Source of the DNA: Catellatospora sp. IY07-71 | Lineage (GTDB): Bacteria > Actinomycetota > Actinomycetes > Mycobacteriales > Micromonosporaceae | Length of the DNA stretch: 64,000 nucleotides | NCBI RefSeq assembly: GCF_018326265.1 | Contig: NZ_AP023360.1 | Span: forward strand, 5,117,501 to 5,181,500 | Reading direction: 5' to 3' | Part shown: piece by piece, positions 61,807 through 64,000 of the stretch | How positions within the stretch are numbered: position 1 is the first letter of the stretch | How the letters are laid out: each line of letters opens with the position of its first letter | Program-made: the position numbers and the translations under genes | The notes under the pieces: model-generated | Told to the model about the DNA's origin: nothing | The model's database searches: none | The model's input: the letters and a program-made list of their open reading frames with translations, nothing else

Positions 61807-63131
61807 CGGGCGCAGGTCACCAGGCTGCACCAGCGGCGCATGCCGGCCTCGTCCAGGAACAGCCACCGGCAGTGCGAATCCGTGCAGGAGCGTACGGTCA
61901 GCCGGCGGGGGTCGGCGAGCAGTTCGGCAGCACTCCAGGCGGTGGCGTGCAGGGGCAGCCGGAGTCCGGCGTCCAGGCTGGGCCGCCAGCGCCCTCCGCC
62001 GGTCTCGTCGCGGGTGTACTCCAGCGTCTTGGCAGCCGCCTCCGCGGCTCTGGCGACCGCGTCGAACGCGGTGTGGTCGGCGGGCCCGCTGAGGCAGGCG
62101 TACACCTGGGCGCGAAGTGTCCGCGCCTGCTCGAGGGTCCGGTCGGCCTCAGCCGGGTCGCGGCCGGCGAGCGTGAGCAGGCGCGTGACCGTCGGGTCGT
62201 CGGCGAGCCCGATGTAGCCGCACCACACGGCGAAGGTGTTGTAGCCGCGAAGCCATTCGGCGCCGGGTGGGGGTGGTGTCGGGAGACCCCAGCCGGCGAA
62301 CGTGTTGCAGAAGTCGAGCGCGGGATGCCCGCCGACGGTCCAGGGCAGCACCTCCTCGCGGATCCGCACCTCGTACACCGCGCGGCGTGGCTGGTCCATG
62401 CTCGCATCGTTGCGGAGGATGCGCCGGTGCAGTTCTTGCAGGTCGGGGCCGGGGTCGACGCCGAGTTCGGTGGCCAGGGCCTTGCGGGTGGCCTCGTACA
62501 GCAGCAGGGCGTCGGCCTGGCGGGCGGCGCGGTAGTGGGCGGTCATCAGGACGCCGACGAGCCGTTCGCGCAGGGGATAGGCGTCGGCGAGCCCGGCCAG
62601 GTCCTTGCTCACGCGGGCGTGCCGACCGAGGGCGAGCTGCGCCTCGGCGCGCATTTCGACGGCGACCAGCCGGGCCTCGTCGAGTTGCCCGTCGAGCCGG
62701 TGCCGCAGCGCGTCGTCGGCCACGTCGGCCAGCAGCGGTCCTCGCCACATTCGCAACGCGCCGTCGAGCAGGGCGGCTCGCACCGCGGGATCAGCGGCGT
62801 CGATTCCTTGCTGCACTGTGCGGTGGAAGTCGGTGACGTCGACACGGTGGTCGTCGGCCTCGACGAGGTAACCGTCCGCGCGCGTGGTGATGCGCACTCC
62901 GTACGGGCTCAGCGCGGCGCGTAGGCGGCCCACATAGGTGTACACGGCACCGCGTGCCGAGGCCGGCGCGGTGTCGTTCCATAGCAGGTTGATGAGGCGG
63001 TCGATGGTGACCAGGCGTCCGAGGTCGAGCAGCAGCAGGGCCAGCAGGCAGCGTTCCTGGCGGCGGCTGGCGATCTGCACGAGGCGGCCGTCGTGACAGG
63101 CCTCGAATGGGCCGAGCAGGCGGAACTCCAT
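61803..63131 (-). CDS. SARP regulator fused to an ABATE/CGNR domain, C-terminus truncated
   Basis: ATG 63131 gives 442 residues. A winged helix (FRLLGPFEACHDGRLV) and a bacterial activation domain fill 1-250. An ABATE domain follows (GGHPALDFCNTFAGWGLP), then a CGNR zinc-finger region CTDSHCRWLFLDEAGMRRWC. CGNR domains normally go on past 'WCSMATCGNR'; here the gene stops at SLVTCAR, so the last part including G-N-R is missing. It may still bind zinc through the Cys residues. A SARP fused to ABATE/CGNR is unusual. The break lies exactly where a sigma-factor fragment begins on the other strand. Confidence 0.85.
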   Translation of the reverse strand: MEFRLLGPFEACHDGRLVQIASRRQERCLLALLLLDLGRLVTIDRLINLLWNDTAPASARGAVYTYVGRLRAALSPYGVRITTRADGYLVEADDHRVDVTDFHRTVQQGIDAADPAVRAALLDGALRMWRGPLLADVADDALRHRLDGQLDEARLVAVEMRAEAQLALGRHARVSKDLAGLADAYPLRERLVGVLMTAHYRAARQADALLLYEATRKALATELGVDPGPDLQELHRRILRNDASMDQPRRAVYEVRIREEVLPWTVGGHPALDFCNTFAGWGLPTPPPPGAEWLRGYNTFAVWCGYIGLADDPTVTRLLTLAGRDPAEADRTLEQARTLRAQVYACLSGPADHTAFDAVARAAEAAAKTLEYTRDETGGGRWRPSLDAGLRLPLHATAWSAAELLADPRRLTVRSCTDSHCRWLFLDEAGMRRWCSLVTCAR

Positions 63132-63333
63132 ACCGCTAGGACGCTCGGGCGGACCGGAGTGGTTGACCTTGACGCCTGTCGAGGAGGTGGTGAGGCATGC
63201 CTGAAAGTCGGCGTGTCGCCGCCGTCGGACCAAGCGATTCAGCCTATTCGCCACTTTTCGATGGTCAGGCCGTGGTGAGCCGGCCGCGCCAGGCTGTCCC
63301 GGCACGTGACGAAACAACAGGAAGGAAGCGTTC

Positions 63334-63864
63334 GTGCGTCGAGCAGTCATCGCGGCCGCGGTCGTGGTCATCGCGCTGCTGGCCGGGACCGCGCCGGCTC
63401 AGGCCACCGGATCGGCCGGCGGAGCCGGTGCGCACGGGGGCTGGGTGCCCGCCCCGTCAACCGGCTTCGAGCAGCCTGCCGGGGCTCGCTGCGACTTCGC
63501 CATCCGCAGTGAGCCGATCCGGGACGAGGTGCGCAAGCTCGTCCTGGACACGTACGCCGACGGCGCGCCCAAGCGCGAGGTGTACGCCGGTGACCTCATA
63601 GTCAAGTTCACCAACTTGGAGACAGGGGCGTTCACGGAGGTCGACGCGAGCGGCACGGCGATGGTCGACTACGGCACGGACGGGTCCATGACCTATTACG
63701 TGATCGGCCCCGTGATTTTCGGGTTCCGGGCGGACGGCAGCACCTTGCCGCGCGGCATGTGGTTGATCGACGGTGTCTACACGGTCGCGTTCACGCCCGC
63801 GTACCAGAAGACCCTCACGATGGTCCACGGCACCACGACCAACCTCTGCACGCTCGTGGACTGA
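63334..63864 (+). CDS. Secreted protein of unknown function
   Basis: The GTG start at 63334 follows AGGAAGGAAGC; the product is 176 residues. A signal peptide (RRAVIAAAVVVIALLAGTAP) ends near AQA. The mature part is a beta-rich domain with DLIVKFTNLETGAFTEVDAS and FGFRADGSTLPRGMWLIDG. Two Cys are present. I do not recognise the family. It is divergent from the SARP/CGNR gene and may be a target of it. Confidence 0.75.
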   Translation: MRRAVIAAAVVVIALLAGTAPAQATGSAGGAGAHGGWVPAPSTGFEQPAGARCDFAIRSEPIRDEVRKLVLDTYADGAPKREVYAGDLIVKFTNLETGAFTEVDASGTAMVDYGTDGSMTYYVIGPVIFGFRADGSTLPRGMWLIDGVYTVAFTPAYQKTLTMVHGTTTNLCTLVD

Positions 63865-63871
63865 GCGACAC

Positions 63872-63901
63872 GTGGCCGGGTGGCACGGCGCACCCGGCCA
63901 C
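63872..63901 (+). terminator. Terminator after the secreted protein
   Basis: GTGGCCGGGTG at 63872-63882 pairs perfectly with CACCCGGCCAC at 63891-63901, eight bases after the stop. Confidence 0.8.
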
Positions 63902-63911
63902 GCGCCGCTCG

Positions 63912-64000
63912 CGCTCGGATCGAGTGGCCGGCGCGCCGCAGGTCGGCGATCATCACCCGTTCGTCCTCGGACAAGTAGGGATCGGAGATCGCGATCGGCT
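63912..64000 (-). pseudogene. Partial IS30-type transposase at the window edge
   Basis: On the minus strand, entering from the window edge, the frame reads ISDPYLSEDERVMIADLRRAGHSIRA. This is like the start of the helix-turn-helix of IS30-family transposases. The familiar 'IAARLGRxPSTVSREL' that should follow is replaced by unrelated text. It may be truncated or frameshifted. The upstream part lies outside the window. Confidence 0.4.

Overview
The window is very GC-rich DNA with frequent GTG starts and strong GC bias at third codon positions. A complete conservon (cvnA-D), a DUF397 protein, two SARP-type regulators, many NarL-type two-component pairs and a CebR-type operator before a lytic polysaccharide monooxygenase all point to a filamentous actinomycete, probably of the Micromonosporaceae/Streptosporangiales kind. 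That taxonomic call is inference. It reads as ordinary chromosome interrupted by small accessory patches with remnants of transposases and other genes.

Layout. 1-1750: a single-gene TnpB element bounded by a 10-bp inverted repeat. 1766-6816: a membrane protein, then a tightly packed set of a duplicated-domain protein, a Fic-type protein with a variant motif, and an alpha-solenoid repeat protein. 6838-10182: an MFS exporter divergent from an ArsR-type regulator, with a double-GNAT acetyltransferase and a scrap of a second GNAT gene. 10396-14355: ABC transporter, histidine kinase and response regulator in one operon. 14634-22428: a VOC protein, a membrane protein, a protein that looks like two EF-G domain IV modules, a large SARP/NB-ARC/TPR regulator, a Tat-exported M23-like protein with a six-repeat C-terminus, and a DoxX protein. 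22509-25681: a TetR regulator with a palindromic operator, then a patch of gene scraps and three unrecognised genes. 26000-29259: a kinase/regulator pair followed by a membrane-anchored hydrolase.

29584-33545 is the conservon (kinase, roadblock, DUF742, GTPase). 33964-34325 holds a 50-residue Cys-rich ORF coupled to a DUF397 gene. 34656-36370 is a nitric oxide detoxification unit: NsrR and flavohaemoglobin, each preceded by a matching NsrR-type site. 36561-38901 pairs a frameshifted membrane/PLD-like gene with a lysine-2,3-aminomutase-like radical SAM enzyme. 39868-47643 encodes a secreted zincin-like protein of about 2,590 residues with 12 beta-sandwich modules. 47929-49593 is a probable cellulose-response operon: CebR-type operator, small membrane protein and AA10 LPMO with CBM2.

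52124-54915 is the most intriguing set: a trypsin-like protease, a subtilase (both without visible signal peptides) and a free-standing I9/propeptide-like protein, closed by a strong terminator. 55445-64000 contains the 5' half of a tRNA-Pro gene, a DEAD-box helicase, a cold-shock protein, a methyltransferase, decayed IS4, IS6 and IS30-type transposases, a fragment of an ECF sigma factor, and a SARP fused to an ABATE/CGNR domain whose last residues are missing.

Coordinates and motifs were read by eye from the sequence. Family names rest on recognised motifs and recalled family sequences, not on searches.
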